Shown here: one piece after another, positions 53,298 through 63,057 of the stretch
Numbering within the stretch: position 1 is the first letter of the stretch
How the letters are laid out: each line of letters begins with the position of its first letter
Assembly (NCBI RefSeq): GCF_014641715.1
Contig: NZ_BMIG01000004.1
Location: 1-64,000, forward strand
DNA from: Polaromonas eurypsychrophila
GTDB taxonomy: Bacteria > Pseudomonadota > Gammaproteobacteria > Burkholderiales > Burkholderiaceae_C
Direction: 5' to 3'
DNA length: 64,000 bases
Position numbers and translations under genes: made by a program
Notes under the pieces: model-generated
The model's database searches: none
Told to the model about the DNA's origin: nothing
The model's input: the letters and a program-made list of their open reading frames with translations, nothing else

Positions 53298-54313
53298 TAA
53301 CATCTCCTTCCGCTTTCGGCGTCAAACCAATGCAAGCGGTCCGCCCGCGGCGCAACGTGGATGGTTGCGCCGATCCCGGGTGTGGCCTGGCTTTCATCGG
53401 TTCGGACAATCAGGAATTCGTCGCCGAAACGGCAATACACCAGGCGCTCGGCGCCCAGCATTTCCAGCGTTTCCACCTGAACGGCCCAGCCGCTGGCGCC
53501 GATCTGCAGGTGTTCGGGGCGGATGCCGAGAATGGTGCCGGGCTTTCCGCCGAAGTCGGCATTGGGCGCATGGTTGAGCAGGTTCATCGGTGGCGAACCC
53601 ATGAAACTGGCGACAAAGGTCGTGGCAGGGCGGTTGTACACCTCTTCCGGCGTGCCGAACTGCTCCATGCGGCCGGCATTCATGACGATCATGCGCTGCG
53701 CCAGCGTCATGGCCTCGACCTGGTCGTGCGTGACGAACAGCGAGGTGATGCCAAGCTCGCGGTGCAGCTTCTGGATTTCGAGGCGGGTCTGCACGCGCAG
53801 CTTGGCGTCTAGGTTGGACAGCGGCTCGTCGAACAAAAAAACCTGCGGCTGGCGCACGATGGCGCGGCCCATAGCGACGCGCTGGCGCTGGCCGCCAGAG
53901 AGCTGGCGCGGCTTGCGGTCCAGCAGGTGGCCGAGCTCCAGGATCCCGGCGGCCTTGTCAACGCGCTGCTTGATCTCGGCGATCGGCATCTTCCTGATCT
54001 TCAGGCCGTAGGCCATGTTGTCAAACACGCTCATGTGCGGGTACAGCGCATAGTTCTGAAACACCATCGCGATGTCGCGTTCGGCCGGTTCCAGCTCGTT
54101 AACCACACGCCCGCCGATGGAGATCTCGCCGCCGGAAATTTCTTCCAGACCAGCGACCATCCGCAGCAGGGTGGACTTGCCGCAGCCTGAGGGCCCGACG
54201 ATGACGACAAACTCGCGGTCGGCGATGTCGGCGCTCACGCCGTGGATCACCTGCAGCTCCTGCTTGCCCTTGCCGTACTTCTTGACGACGTTGTTGAGTT
54301 GGATTGAAGCCAT
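53297..54313 (-). CDS. ugpC: sn-glycerol-3-phosphate ABC transporter ATP-binding protein UgpC
   Basis: 338 aa. Walker A is GPSGCGKST, the signature [12 protein letters not shown], Walker [13 protein letters not shown], followed by [18 protein letters not shown]-terminal regulatory OB-fold domain (about 240-335) is present, as in UgpC and MalK. It powers UgpAE. It follows ugpE after a spacer holding a diverged repeat. Confidence 0.93.
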   Translation of the reverse strand: MASIQLNNVVKKYGKGKQELQVIHGVSADIADREFVVIVGPSGCGKSTLLRMVAGLEEISGGEISIGGRVVNELEPAERDIAMVFQNYALYPHMSVFDNMAYGLKIRKMPIAEIKQRVDKAAGILELGHLLDRKPRQLSGGQRQRVAMGRAIVRQPQVFLFDEPLSNLDAKLRVQTRLEIQKLHRELGITSLFVTHDQVEAMTLAQRMIVMNAGRMEQFGTPEEVYNRPATTFVASFMGSPPMNLLNHAPNADFGGKPGTILGIRPEHLQIGASGWAVQVETLEMLGAERLVYCRFGDEFLIVRTDESQATPGIGATIHVAPRADRLHWFDAESGRRC

Positions 54314-54344
54314 TGAGACAACCTACGTTGGATTTAATTCAAGC

Positions 54345-54422
54345 GGACGCCGCGGAACCGGCTTTGCCGGGCCGCTGGCGGCGCCCCCTGGGAGGAGGCG
54401 CCGAAGGCGCTTCGGGGGAGGG
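54345..54422 (+). repeat. GC-rich repeat variant, copy 7
   Basis: GCCGCGGAACCGGCTTTGCC, then GGCGCCCCCTGGGAGG and GAAGGCGCTTCGGGGGAGGG, ending directly at the ugpE stop codon. It shares the left half of the family (GCCGCGGAACCGGCTT) but the right half is a different hairpin. It separates ugpE from ugpC. Confidence 0.5.
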
Positions 54423-55277
54423 TCATTTCTCGGTATCCACAAGACCCTTGACGAACCATTTCTGCATCAGGATGACAACAATCGCCGGCGGCAGCATGGC
54501 CAGGATGGCCGTGGCCATGACGACGTTCCACTCGACGTAGACCTCGCCGAAGATCAGGCGTTTGATACCCATCACGATGGGGTACATGCGTTCGTCGGTG
54601 GTCACCAGCAATGGCCACAGGTATTGGTTCCAGCCATAAATGAACTGGATCACGAACAGCGCCGCCATCGAAGTTTTGGACAGGGGCAGCAGCACGTCCT
54701 TGAAAAATCGCATCGGGCCGGCACCGTCCATGCGCGCAGCCTCGACGAGTTCGTCAGGCACCGTGAGGAAAAACTGGCGGAACAGGAAGGTGGCCGTCGC
54801 TGAAGCGATCAGCGGAACCGTCAGACCCTGCATGGTGTTGAGCATGCCGAGGCTGGCCACCACTTCGTAGGTTGGCCCGATACGCACCTCCACCGGCAGC
54901 ATCAACGTGACAAATACCATCCAGAACACCAGGTTCTTGGCGGGAAAGCGGAAGTAGACAATCGCAAAGGCCGACAGCAGCGAAATGGCGATCTTGCCGA
55001 TGGCGATGATCAGTGCGCTGGCCAGGCTGATCAGCATCATCGGCCCGGCCGCGCCTATGCTCGCGCCGGCTTCTGTCTTGCCGCCGAACAGGGCTAGCCG
55101 ATAGCTCTCGATGAAGTTGTTGCCCGGCATCAGCGAGATCGGGTTGCTGGTCATGATCTGCGTGGCGGTCTGCGTCGAACCGATGAAAGTGACGTAGATC
55201 GGAAAGAACACCACGATCACACCGATGATGAGGATGAGGTGCGAGAAGAAATCGAGGATGGGATTGCGCTGGATCAT
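54423..55277 (-). CDS. ugpE: sn-glycerol-3-phosphate ABC transporter permease UgpE
   Basis: 284 aa with six predicted helices. The EAA loop is ELVEAARMDGAGPMRFFKDVLLPLSK, as in MalG-type permeases. It begins 16 bp after ugpA and forms the channel with UgpA. Confidence 0.92.
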   Translation of the reverse strand: MIQRNPILDFFSHLILIIGVIVVFFPIYVTFIGSTQTATQIMTSNPISLMPGNNFIESYRLALFGGKTEAGASIGAAGPMMLISLASALIIAIGKIAISLLSAFAIVYFRFPAKNLVFWMVFVTLMLPVEVRIGPTYEVVASLGMLNTMQGLTVPLIASATATFLFRQFFLTVPDELVEAARMDGAGPMRFFKDVLLPLSKTSMAALFVIQFIYGWNQYLWPLLVTTDERMYPIVMGIKRLIFGEVYVEWNVVMATAILAMLPPAIVVILMQKWFVKGLVDTEK

Positions 55278-55293
55278 GGCGGGACTCGGGACA

Positions 55294-56175
55294 TCAGTAG
55301 TTCACCTTCTTCTCGACGAACTTGAACTGCACCACGGTCAGCGCGATCACGATCACCATCAGCACCACCGACTGGGCGGCCGAGCCGTTGATGTCCATGG
55401 CCTTGAAGCCGTCGTAGTAGACCTTGTAGACGAGGATCGATGTGTCCTTGCCCGGACCGCCGTTGGTGGCTGCGTCCACGATGGCAAAGGTCTCGAAGAA
55501 GGCATATACGACGTTGATTACCAGTAGGAAGAAGGTGGTCGGCGACAGCAGCGGCCACACGATGGTCCAGAAGCGCCGCCAAGGGCTGGCGCCGTCAATG
55601 GTGGCGGCTTCGATCAGCGATTGCGGAATTGATTGCAGCCCTGCCAGGAAGAACAGGAAGTTGTACGAGATGTGTTTCCAGATGGCCGCCATGACGATCA
55701 GCGCCATGGCATGGTTGCCGTTGAGCACGTGGTCCCAGTTGAAACCCATCTCGATCAGCGCGTAACGGATCACGCCGTAGGGGGAGGCGAACATCATCAA
55801 CCACAACACACCGGCAACCACCGGGGCCACCGCATAAGGCCAGATCAGCAGCGTTTTATAGATGCCGGCGGCACGCACCACGCGGTTGGCCATCACGGCC
55901 AGCAGCAGCGAAATGGCCAGGCCGCCCACGGCGACCAGCGCGGAGAAGACCGCTGTGATCTTGAACGATTCCAGGTAGCCGGGGTCGGCGAAAAGGCGGC
56001 GGAAGTTGTCCAGGCCGACGAATTCCCGGGTCGATCCGAAGGCGTCTTCCTGCAGCACACTCTGGTACAGCGCCTGGCCGGCCGGCCAGAAAAAGAAAAC
56101 CAGAATGATCGCCATTTGCGGCGCAATAAGCACCCACGGCAGCCAGGTCGACTTGAAAAGAACTCGTTTTTCCAT
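55294..56175 (-). CDS. ugpA: sn-glycerol-3-phosphate ABC transporter permease UgpA
   Basis: 293 aa with six helices. The EAA loop is SLIEAATIDGASPWRRFWTI. It opens with MEKRVLFKSTWLPWVLIAPQ. It partners UgpE in importing glycerol-3-phosphate or glycerophosphodiesters. A strong stem-loop lies between it and ugpB. Confidence 0.92.
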   Translation of the reverse strand: MEKRVLFKSTWLPWVLIAPQMAIILVFFFWPAGQALYQSVLQEDAFGSTREFVGLDNFRRLFADPGYLESFKITAVFSALVAVGGLAISLLLAVMANRVVRAAGIYKTLLIWPYAVAPVVAGVLWLMMFASPYGVIRYALIEMGFNWDHVLNGNHAMALIVMAAIWKHISYNFLFFLAGLQSIPQSLIEAATIDGASPWRRFWTIVWPLLSPTTFFLLVINVVYAFFETFAIVDAATNGGPGKDTSILVYKVYYDGFKAMDINGSAAQSVVLMVIVIALTVVQFKFVEKKVNY

Positions 56176-56190
56176 GGAGGCTCATTGACG

Positions 56191-56215
56191 AACAAGGCCC
56201 GCTAGGGGCCTTGTT
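56191..56215 (-). promoter_or_regulatory. Stem-loop between ugpB and ugpA
   Basis: Perfect 10-bp arms AACAAGGCCC / GGGCCTTGTT with a 5-nt loop. The T-rich run is on the plus-strand side, so on the ugp transcript it is not an intrinsic terminator. It probably acts as a 3' stabilising hairpin for ugpB message, raising binding protein over permease. Confidence 0.6.
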
Positions 56216-56239
56216 TCTTTTTTGGAGGATCGCAGAAGT

Positions 56240-57553
56240 TTACGACTTATTCGCCTTCTGGAAGCGTTCCAGTTGCTCGTTGCCGCGCTTGACTGCGTTG
56301 TCCAGCGCTTCCTTCGGCTGCTTGCTGCCTTGCCACACGCCTTCGAGTTCCTCGTCGATGATGGTGCGAATTTGCACGAAGTTGCCCAGGCGCACGCCGC
56401 GCGATTTGTCGGTGGTCTTGCGGATCATCTGGTTGACGGATACATCGGCACCGGGGTTTTGCTTGTAGAAGCCGGATTTTTCGGTCAGATCGAACGAGGC
56501 CTTGGTCACCGGCAGATAGCCTGTGCGCTGGTGGCTGGCGGCTGCAACTTCAGGCTTGGACAGGTGGTTCAGGAACGCGGCCACAGCCTTGTATTCCTCG
56601 GGCTTCTTGCCTGACATCACCCAGATGCTGGCGCCACCGATCACGGTGTTCTGCGGTGCGCCCTCGACGTCGGGGTAGTAGGGCAGGGTGCCGGTGCCGT
56701 AGCCGAACTTGCCATTGCGCTTGACACTGCCAGCCAAGGCCGACGAGCCGGTGGCCATGGCGCACTCGCCTGAAACAAAGGTGGCATCCGCCTTGTTCTC
56801 ACGGCCCTTGTAGACGAACAGACCGGTCTTGGCCATGTTGGCCAGATTTTCGATGTGGCGCACGTGCAGCGGGCTGTTGAAGGTCAGGCGTGTATCTGTG
56901 CCGCCGAAGCCGTTGTTCTTGGTCGCGTACAGCACGTTGTGCCAAGCCGAGAAGCTTTCCAGCTGGGTCCAGCTGATCCAGGCGGTGGTGAACGGGCACT
57001 TGTGGCCGGAAGCCTTGAGCTTGGCGGCCACCAGCGCAACTTCGGGCCAGGTGGTCGGCGGTTTCTCGGGGTCCAGACCGGCGGCCTTGAAGGCGTCCTT
57101 GTTGTAATGAAAGACTGGCGTGGAGCTGTTGAAGGGGTAGCTCAGCATCTGGCCATTGGGGGCCGTGTAGTAGCCAGCGACCGCCGGCACATAAACGCTG
57201 GGGTCGAATTTCAGGCCGGCGTCGGTCATCACCTTGGCCACAGGCACGGTGGCACCCTTGGCGGCCATCATGGTTGCGGTGCCCACCTCGAACACCTGGA
57301 TCATGTGCGGCGCGTTGCCGGCGCGGTAGGCGGCAACACCAGCGGTCATCGACTCGGCGTAGCTGCCCTTGAAGGTCGGCGTGACCTTGTAATCCTTCTG
57401 GCTGGCGTTGAAGTCCTTGGCCAGGTCATTGACCCATTCGCCGAGGGCCCCGCCCATGGAGTGCCACCACTGGACTTCGGTTTGGGCATGGCTGGCGACG
57501 GGCGCAACAAGTGCGCAGGCCGCCAGAGTGATAGCGGTCAAGCTTTTTTTCAT
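56240..57553 (-). CDS. ugpB: sn-glycerol-3-phosphate periplasmic binding protein UgpB
   Basis: 437 aa from the ATG at 57553 (GGAGTTGTA upstream). The signal peptide is about 23 residues and ends in ASHA. The mature protein begins QTEVQWWHSMGGALGEWVND, typical of UgpB, and has VPVAKVMTDAGLKFDP and LPYYPDVEGAPQNTVIGGASIW. It is the first gene of the operon. A Pho-box-like site lies about 50 bp upstream. Confidence 0.93.
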   Translation of the reverse strand: MKKSLTAITLAACALVAPVASHAQTEVQWWHSMGGALGEWVNDLAKDFNASQKDYKVTPTFKGSYAESMTAGVAAYRAGNAPHMIQVFEVGTATMMAAKGATVPVAKVMTDAGLKFDPSVYVPAVAGYYTAPNGQMLSYPFNSSTPVFHYNKDAFKAAGLDPEKPPTTWPEVALVAAKLKASGHKCPFTTAWISWTQLESFSAWHNVLYATKNNGFGGTDTRLTFNSPLHVRHIENLANMAKTGLFVYKGRENKADATFVSGECAMATGSSALAGSVKRNGKFGYGTGTLPYYPDVEGAPQNTVIGGASIWVMSGKKPEEYKAVAAFLNHLSKPEVAAASHQRTGYLPVTKASFDLTEKSGFYKQNPGADVSVNQMIRKTTDKSRGVRLGNFVQIRTIIDEELEGVWQGSKQPKEALDNAVKRGNEQLERFQKANKS

Positions 57554-57601
57554 TACAACTCCTGGATGGAACGATGGTTCGAACAATAAACCACCTAGTC
57601 T

Positions 57602-57619
57602 AAAAACGATTTATGACAG
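57602..57619 (-). promoter_or_regulatory. Pho-box-like site upstream of ugpB
   Basis: On the minus strand CTGTCAT is a perfect Pho-box half, followed by AAAT and a weak second half CGTTTTT. About 11 bp further, TTTATT could be the -10. PhoB control of ugp is established in enteric bacteria; here it is a pattern match. Confidence 0.5.
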
Positions 57620-57765
57620 TTCAATTTAAGCGAGTCGCCGCCGCGCCCACAAGCGGGTTTCCACGAAGAGGTGCGGGCGGACTTCGGTAAATGTTGCGCT
57701 GCGGTAACATAGGAACAACGCGCCGGACCGGGCCTCACAGGTCCTTTCGCACCCGGCCTCCCACG

Positions 57766-60700
57766 ATGAACGCTCCTGAATCCCTTCAAAAATTAAGCGC
57801 CCTGGCCGGTGAGGCCGGCCCCGGCACAGCCCGCATCCGCGAGATTCCCTATAACTACACCTCGTTTTCAGACCGCGAGGTCGTGATCCGCCTGCTGGGC
57901 GCTCGCGCCTGGGACCTGCTGAACCTGCTGCGCGACGAACGCCGCACCGGCCGCTCGGCCCGCATGTTGTATGAGGTGCTGGGCGACATCTGGGTGGTGC
58001 AGCGCAACCCCTACCTGCAGGACGATCTGCTGGACAACCCGAAACGTCGCCGCCTGCTGGTCGAAGCCCTGCAGCACCGTCTCGGCGAGGTCGAAAAACG
58101 CCGAACCCCTGAGCAGGACAGCCAGCGTGACGCCATCGTGGTTGAGCTGCTGGACGCGGCCCGGGGAGCGGTGGCACAGTTTGCGACCTCGTTTGAAAAC
58201 ATGTGCGACCTGCGCCGCCTGACCGCGCGCAAGCTCGGCAAGCTGACCCAGAAGGACAACATCAAGTTCGACGGCCTGTCGCGTGTTTCGCATGTGACCG
58301 ACGCGACCGACTGGCGCGTTGAATACCCGTTTGTTGTGCTGACGCCGGACACCGAAGCCGAAATGGCCGGCCTGGTCAAGGGTTGCATCGAGCTGGGCCT
58401 CACCATCATTCCACGTGGCGGCGGTACCGGCTACACCGGCGGCGCGATCCCGTTGTGCTGGAAGTCGGTGGTCATCAACACCGAAAAACTCGAGGCCATG
58501 ACCGAGGTCCAGATGGTGGCGCTGCCCGGCATCGCCCAGCCGGTGGCCACGGTCTGGACCGAGGCCGGCGTAGTGACGCAGCGCGTGGCCGATGCGGCCG
58601 AACGCGGCGGGTTTGTCTTTGCGGTGGACCCGACTTCGGCGGAAGCGTCCTGCATAGGCGGCAATATCGCGATGAACGCTGGCGGCAAAAAAGCCGTGCT
58701 CTGGGGCACAGCGCTGGACAACCTGGCGTCCTGGCGCATGGTGACGCCGGAGGCACAGTGGCTGGAAGTCACGCGCTTGGACCACAACTTCGGCAAGATC
58801 CACGATGCCGAGATGGCCAGTTTTGAGCTTAAGTATTTCGAAGCCGACGGCAAGACGCATCTGCGCACCGAACGCCTGGACATCGCCGGCAAAACTTTCC
58901 GCAAGGAAGGCCTGGGCAAGGACGTGACCGACAAGTTCCTCAGTGGCTTGCCCGGCATCCAGAAGGAAGGCTGCGACGGCCTGATCACCAGCGCGCGCTG
59001 GATCGTGCACCGCATGCCGGCGCACACCCGCACGGTTTGCCTGGAGTTTTTCGGCAATGCCAAGGACGCGGTACCCAGCATCGTCGAGATCAAGGACTTC
59101 ATGTTCGCCGAACAGGCGCGCGGTGGGGCCATCCTGGCCGGCCTCGAGCATCTGGATGATCGCTACCTGAAAGCGGTCGGTTATGCCACCAAGTCCAAGA
59201 CCCACGGCGGTCTGCCCAAGATGGTTCTGTTTGGCGACATAGCCGGCGACGATGCTGATGCGGTGGCGCGGGCCACCTCGGAAGTGGTGCGCATCGCCAA
59301 CTCGCGCCGCGGCGAAGGGTTTATTGCCATCAGCCCGGATGCGCGCAAAAAATTCTGGCTGGACCGCAAGCGCACAGCGGCCATCTCGCGCCACACCAAC
59401 GCTTTCAAGATCAACGAGGACGTGGTGATCCCGTTGCCGCGCATGGCCGAATATACCGACGGCATCGAACGCATCAACATCGAGCTGAGCCTGGCCAACA
59501 AGGTCAAGCTGTGCAATGCGCTTGAAGCCTTTTTCCTCAAGGGCAAGTTGCCGCTGGGCAAATCGGACGATGCTGGCGAAATTCCCTCGGCCGAGCTGCT
59601 GGAAGACCGCGTCAGTCAGGCCCTGGCGCTGATAAGCGATGTGCGCGAGTTGTGGTCGGGCTGGCTGCAGGGTGTGGACAGGCTGTTTCCGCAGTTGCAG
59701 GACCACTCGCTGCGCGCTAGCTGGAAAACCCAGCTGCGCGCGCCGCTGCAAACGATTTTTTCGGGCGCCGCCTTTGTGCCCATCCTGGCCGAATGCAGCG
59801 CCATCCACAAACAGGTGCTCAAGGGCCGAGTCTGGGCCGCGCTGCACATGCATGCCGGCGACGGCAATGTGCACACCAACCTGCCGGTCAACAGCGATGA
59901 CTACGAGATGCTGCAGACCGCGCACGAGGCGGTCGCGCGCATCATGGTGCTGGCGCGGTCGCTCGACGGCGTGATCTCCGGTGAACACGGCATTGGCATC
60001 ACCAAGCTGGAATTCCTGACCGATGCCGAGCTTCAACCGTTTGCCGACTACAAGCTCCGGGTGGACCCGGAAGGGCGCTTCAACAAAGGCAAACTGCTAC
60101 GAAATCGGGAGCTATCTACGCCCACTGGATATGGGCTGGAGGCCAAAAAGGCTTATACGAACGGCGTGAATGAAGCATTGTTCGCCGATTTGACCAACGC
60201 CTACACACCCAGCTTCGGCCTGATGGGCCACGAATCGCTGATCATGCAGCAGTCCGACATCGGCGCGATTGCCGACAGCGTCAAGGACTGCCTGCGCTGC
60301 GGCAAGTGCAAACCGGTGTGCGCCACCCATGTGCCACGCGCCAACCTTTTGTACAGCCCGCGCAACAAGATTCTGGCGACCTCGCTGCTGGTCGAAGCCT
60401 TTCTTTATGAAGAGCAGACGCGCCGCGGCATCAGCATCAAACACTGGGAAGAATTCGAGGATGTGGCCGATCACTGCACGGTCTGCCATAAGTGCCTCTC
60501 TCCCTGCCCGGTGGACATCGACTTCGGTGAGGTGTCGATGAACATGCGCAACCTGCTGCGCAAGATGGGCCAGAAGACCTTCCGCCCCGGCAACGCCGCC
60601 GCCATGTTTTTCCTCAACGCTACCAGCCCGCAGACCATCAAGTTCATGCGCGGCGCCATGGTGGATGTCGGCTTCAAGGCGCAGCGCCTGGCCAACGACC

Positions 60701-61710
60701 TGCTGCGGCGGGTGGCCCGCAAGCAGACCGCCCTGCCGCCGGCCACGGTCGGCGCCGCGCCGGTCAAGGAGCAGGTGATCCATTTCATCAACAAGAAGAT
60801 GCCGGGCGGTCTGCCGAAAAAAACTGCGCGCGCCTTGCTGGACATCGAGGACAAGGACTACGTTCCCATCATCCGCGACCCGAAAACCACCACCGCTGAG
60901 ACCGAAGCGGTGTTTTATTTCCCTGGTTGCGGCTCGGAGCGCCTGTTTTCGCAAGTGGGCCTAGCAACGCAAGCCATGCTCTGGCATGCCGGCGTGCAAA
61001 CCGTGCTGCCGCCGGGTTACCTGTGCTGCGGCTACCCGCAGCGCGGCAGCGGCCAGTTCGACAAAGCCGAAAAAATCATTACCGACAACCGGGTGCTGTT
61101 TCACCGCGTGGCCAACACGCTGAACTACCTGGACATCAAGACCGTGGTGGTGAGTTGCGGTACCTGTTACGACCAGCTGCAAGGTTACGAGTTCGAGAAA
61201 ATTTTCCCGGGTTGCCGCATCATCGACATCCATGAATACCTGCTGGAAAAAGGCATCACATTGCGCACCGACCAGCCCGGCGCGGGTTACCTGTACCACG
61301 ACCCCTGCCACAGCCCGATGAAGCTGCAGGAGCCGATGAAAACCGTCAAAGCGCTGCTCGGCGACCAGGTGCTCAAGTCTGACCGCTGCTGTGGCGAATC
61401 CGGCACGCTGGGCGTCACGCGACCGGACATCTCGACGCAGATCCGCTTCCGCAAGGAAGAAGAACTGCGTAAGGATGAGGCCACGCTGCGCGCCAGCGGC
61501 GCCGTCGCTGCAAGTGGCAACGTCAAGATCCTCACGAGCTGCCCGAGCTGCCTGCAGGGCCTGAGTCGCTACGGCAACGACCTGAACAACGGCTTGCTGG
61601 AGGCCGACTACATCGTGGTCGAAATGGCCAACCAGATTCTGGGCAAGGAATGGCTGCCGGCTTATGTAGCTGCCGCCAACAACGGCGGCATTGAACGCGT
61701 GCTGGTCTGA
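57766..61710 (+). CDS. FAD-linked oxidase / Fe-S / CCG-domain oxidoreductase with DUF3683 N-terminus
   Basis: 1314 aa from the ATG at 57766. The N-terminal 180 residues fit DUF3683. FAD-binding of the D-lactate dehydrogenase type begins near 188 ([28 protein letters not shown]), with the C-terminal FAD-oxidase motif [12 protein letters not shown] and [14 protein letters not shown]. Two 4Fe-4S clusters follow: Cys842/845/848/852 and Cys904/907/910/914. Two Cys-rich CCG modules ([46 protein letters not shown]) close it. It likely oxidises a 2-hydroxyacid such as D-lactate or glycolate at the membrane. Residues 777-796 derive from a dispersed repeat. Confidence 0.87.
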   Translation: MNAPESLQKLSALAGEAGPGTARIREIPYNYTSFSDREVVIRLLGARAWDLLNLLRDERRTGRSARMLYEVLGDIWVVQRNPYLQDDLLDNPKRRRLLVEALQHRLGEVEKRRTPEQDSQRDAIVVELLDAARGAVAQFATSFENMCDLRRLTARKLGKLTQKDNIKFDGLSRVSHVTDATDWRVEYPFVVLTPDTEAEMAGLVKGCIELGLTIIPRGGGTGYTGGAIPLCWKSVVINTEKLEAMTEVQMVALPGIAQPVATVWTEAGVVTQRVADAAERGGFVFAVDPTSAEASCIGGNIAMNAGGKKAVLWGTALDNLASWRMVTPEAQWLEVTRLDHNFGKIHDAEMASFELKYFEADGKTHLRTERLDIAGKTFRKEGLGKDVTDKFLSGLPGIQKEGCDGLITSARWIVHRMPAHTRTVCLEFFGNAKDAVPSIVEIKDFMFAEQARGGAILAGLEHLDDRYLKAVGYATKSKTHGGLPKMVLFGDIAGDDADAVARATSEVVRIANSRRGEGFIAISPDARKKFWLDRKRTAAISRHTNAFKINEDVVIPLPRMAEYTDGIERINIELSLANKVKLCNALEAFFLKGKLPLGKSDDAGEIPSAELLEDRVSQALALISDVRELWSGWLQGVDRLFPQLQDHSLRASWKTQLRAPLQTIFSGAAFVPILAECSAIHKQVLKGRVWAALHMHAGDGNVHTNLPVNSDDYEMLQTAHEAVARIMVLARSLDGVISGEHGIGITKLEFLTDAELQPFADYKLRVDPEGRFNKGKLLRNRELSTPTGYGLEAKKAYTNGVNEALFADLTNAYTPSFGLMGHESLIMQQSDIGAIADSVKDCLRCGKCKPVCATHVPRANLLYSPRNKILATSLLVEAFLYEEQTRRGISIKHWEEFEDVADHCTVCHKCLSPCPVDIDFGEVSMNMRNLLRKMGQKTFRPGNAAAMFFLNATSPQTIKFMRGAMVDVGFKAQRLANDLLRRVARKQTALPPATVGAAPVKEQVIHFINKKMPGGLPKKTARALLDIEDKDYVPIIRDPKTTTAETEAVFYFPGCGSERLFSQVGLATQAMLWHAGVQTVLPPGYLCCGYPQRGSGQFDKAEKIITDNRVLFHRVANTLNYLDIKTVVVSCGTCYDQLQGYEFEKIFPGCRIIDIHEYLLEKGITLRTDQPGAGYLYHDPCHSPMKLQEPMKTVKALLGDQVLKSDRCCGESGTLGVTRPDISTQIRFRKEEELRKDEATLRASGAVAASGNVKILTSCPSCLQGLSRYGNDLNNGLLEADYIVVEMANQILGKEWLPAYVAAANNGGIERVLV
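60096..60152 (+). repeat. Dispersed ~57-bp repeat, copy F, in-frame in the FAD/Fe-S gene
   Basis: CTACGAAATCGGGAGCTATC, then ACGCCCACTGG and ATATGGGCTGGAGGCC, in the family's block order and plus orientation. Exactly in frame, it encodes about 20 residues ([20 protein letters not shown]) between the FAD-oxidase end RFNKGKL and the Fe-S domain. Confidence 0.7.
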
Positions 61711-61731
61711 CGCAAGCAAGGAACATTCATC

Positions 61732-62145
61732 ATGGCAGGCCTGACACCAGATACCCCCACCCCCACGGCATTGACGGTGCACAAGCAGTCCCGCGTGCTG
61801 GAGATTGCTTTTTCGGATGGCACCGAATTCAAAATTCCCTTCGAACTGATGCGGGTCTATTCGCCGTCGGCCGAAGTTCAGGGGCACGGGCCGGGACAGG
61901 AGGTGCTGCAGACCGGCAAGCGCGAGGTCGCCGTGCTGGAGCTGGAGCCCATCGGCAACTACGCCGTCAAGCCGGTGTTTTCCGATGGCCACGAAAGCGG
62001 CATTTTTTCCTGGGATTACCTGTACTTTCTCGGTGCTGAACAGGCCCGCCTGTGGGCCGAGTACACGCAGCGCCTGGAAGCCGCCGGGGCTCAACGCGAC
62101 GCGCCCATGCTTGCTGCCGGCGGCCACGGCTGCAGCAGCCATTGA
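61732..62145 (+). CDS. DUF971 family protein
   Basis: 137 aa. The DUF971 core is visible as LTVHKQSRVLEIAFSDG and the C-terminal GIFSWDYLYFLGAEQ, the same fold found at the N-terminus of gamma-butyrobetaine hydroxylases and in Fe-S-related proteins. Stand-alone copies are of unknown function. It lies 21 bp after the FAD/Fe-S gene and upstream of ubiE, an order common in betaproteobacteria. The ribosome site AAGGAAC precedes the ATG. Confidence 0.85.
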   Translation: MAGLTPDTPTPTALTVHKQSRVLEIAFSDGTEFKIPFELMRVYSPSAEVQGHGPGQEVLQTGKREVAVLELEPIGNYAVKPVFSDGHESGIFSWDYLYFLGAEQARLWAEYTQRLEAAGAQRDAPMLAAGGHGCSSH

Positions 62146-62165
62146 TGCACGCTGGCCGTTTCTCT

Positions 62166-62215
62166 TCCACTATCAATTTCATAGCTGCTCGCGTCCGACA
62201 GACGAGGGCGAGTGT
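62166..62215 (+). repeat. Dispersed repeat, copy G (diverged)
   Basis: TTCCACTATCAATTTCATAG, CTGCTCGCGTC and GACGAGGGCGAGTG partly match the family (GCTAT, ATAGCTGCT-GCGC blocks). It lies between DUF971 and ubiE in a 156-bp spacer without a gene. Confidence 0.45.
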
Positions 62216-62301
62216 TGTTTTTCAACATAAATACCGCGAATGCCCCACGCGATGACAGGGTTGTCGCTTGAATTGTCGGGTTTCGCCCCTAGCATTAGCT
62301 T

Positions 62302-63033
62302 ATGAGCAGCACCCACTTCGGATTCCAGTCTGTCGACGAGAATGACAAGGCCAGCCGTGTACGCAGCGTGTTCGATTCGGTCGCGCCCAAGTACGATGTG
62401 ATGAACGACCTCATGTCCATGGGCCTGCACCGCGTCTGGAAGGCCTACACGGTGATGGTGGCCGATGTGAAAGAGGGCCAGAGCGTACTTGATATCGCTG
62501 GCGGCACCGGTGACCTGGCACTGGCCTTTGCGCCCAAGGTGGGCAGCACCGGCTGCGTGGTGCACACCGACATCAACGAAGCCATGCTGCGCGAAGGCCG
62601 CAACCGCATGCTGGACGCCGGCAAGGTCTTGCCGACCACGGTGTGCGACGCCGAAAAGCTGCCGTTTGCCGATGCCAGTTTCGACCTCGTGTCCGTGGCT
62701 TTTGGCCTGCGCAACATGACCCACAAGGACCTGGCGCTGACCGAGATGAACCGAGTGCTCAAGCCCGGCGGCAAGCTGCTGGTGCTGGAATTTTCAAAAA
62801 TCGCCAAACCGCTGGCGAAGGTCTACGACTGGTATTCCTTCAATGTGCTGCCCAAACTGGGCAAGCTGGTGGCCAATGACGACTCGAGTTACCGCTACCT
62901 GGCGGAGTCCATTCGCATGCATCCCGGCCAGGACGAGCTAAAGGCCCTTATGCATAAAGGTGGTTTTGGTCATGTGGACTATCACAACCTCACCGGCGGG
63001 GTGGTGGCATTACATGTTGGAATCAAGTGTTGA
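62302..63033 (+). CDS. ubiE: Ubiquinone/menaquinone methyltransferase UbiE
   Basis: 243 aa. The SAM motif is [16 protein letters not shown], with family blocks [21 protein letters not shown] and the closing [16 protein letters not shown]. It C-methylates the benzoquinol ring in ubiquinone synthesis. It leads a coupled pair with the Tim44-like gene 24 bp downstream. Confidence 0.96.
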   Translation: MSSTHFGFQSVDENDKASRVRSVFDSVAPKYDVMNDLMSMGLHRVWKAYTVMVADVKEGQSVLDIAGGTGDLALAFAPKVGSTGCVVHTDINEAMLREGRNRMLDAGKVLPTTVCDAEKLPFADASFDLVSVAFGLRNMTHKDLALTEMNRVLKPGGKLLVLEFSKIAKPLAKVYDWYSFNVLPKLGKLVANDDSSYRYLAESIRMHPGQDELKALMHKGGFGHVDYHNLTGGVVALHVGIKC

Positions 63034-63057
63034 AGCAATTTAAATAGAGGAGACATC

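Noticed and set aside
56191-56223. Rho-independent terminator for the plus strand
   Set aside because: The T-run favours plus-strand termination, but no plus-strand gene ends here, so it is treated as an mRNA hairpin of the ugp transcript.
57868-60036. 722-aa open frame on the minus strand
   Set aside because: It is antisense to the FAD/Fe-S oxidoreductase, whose motifs are clear. The His/Gln/Arg/Val-rich composition is typical of shadow frames in GC-rich genes.
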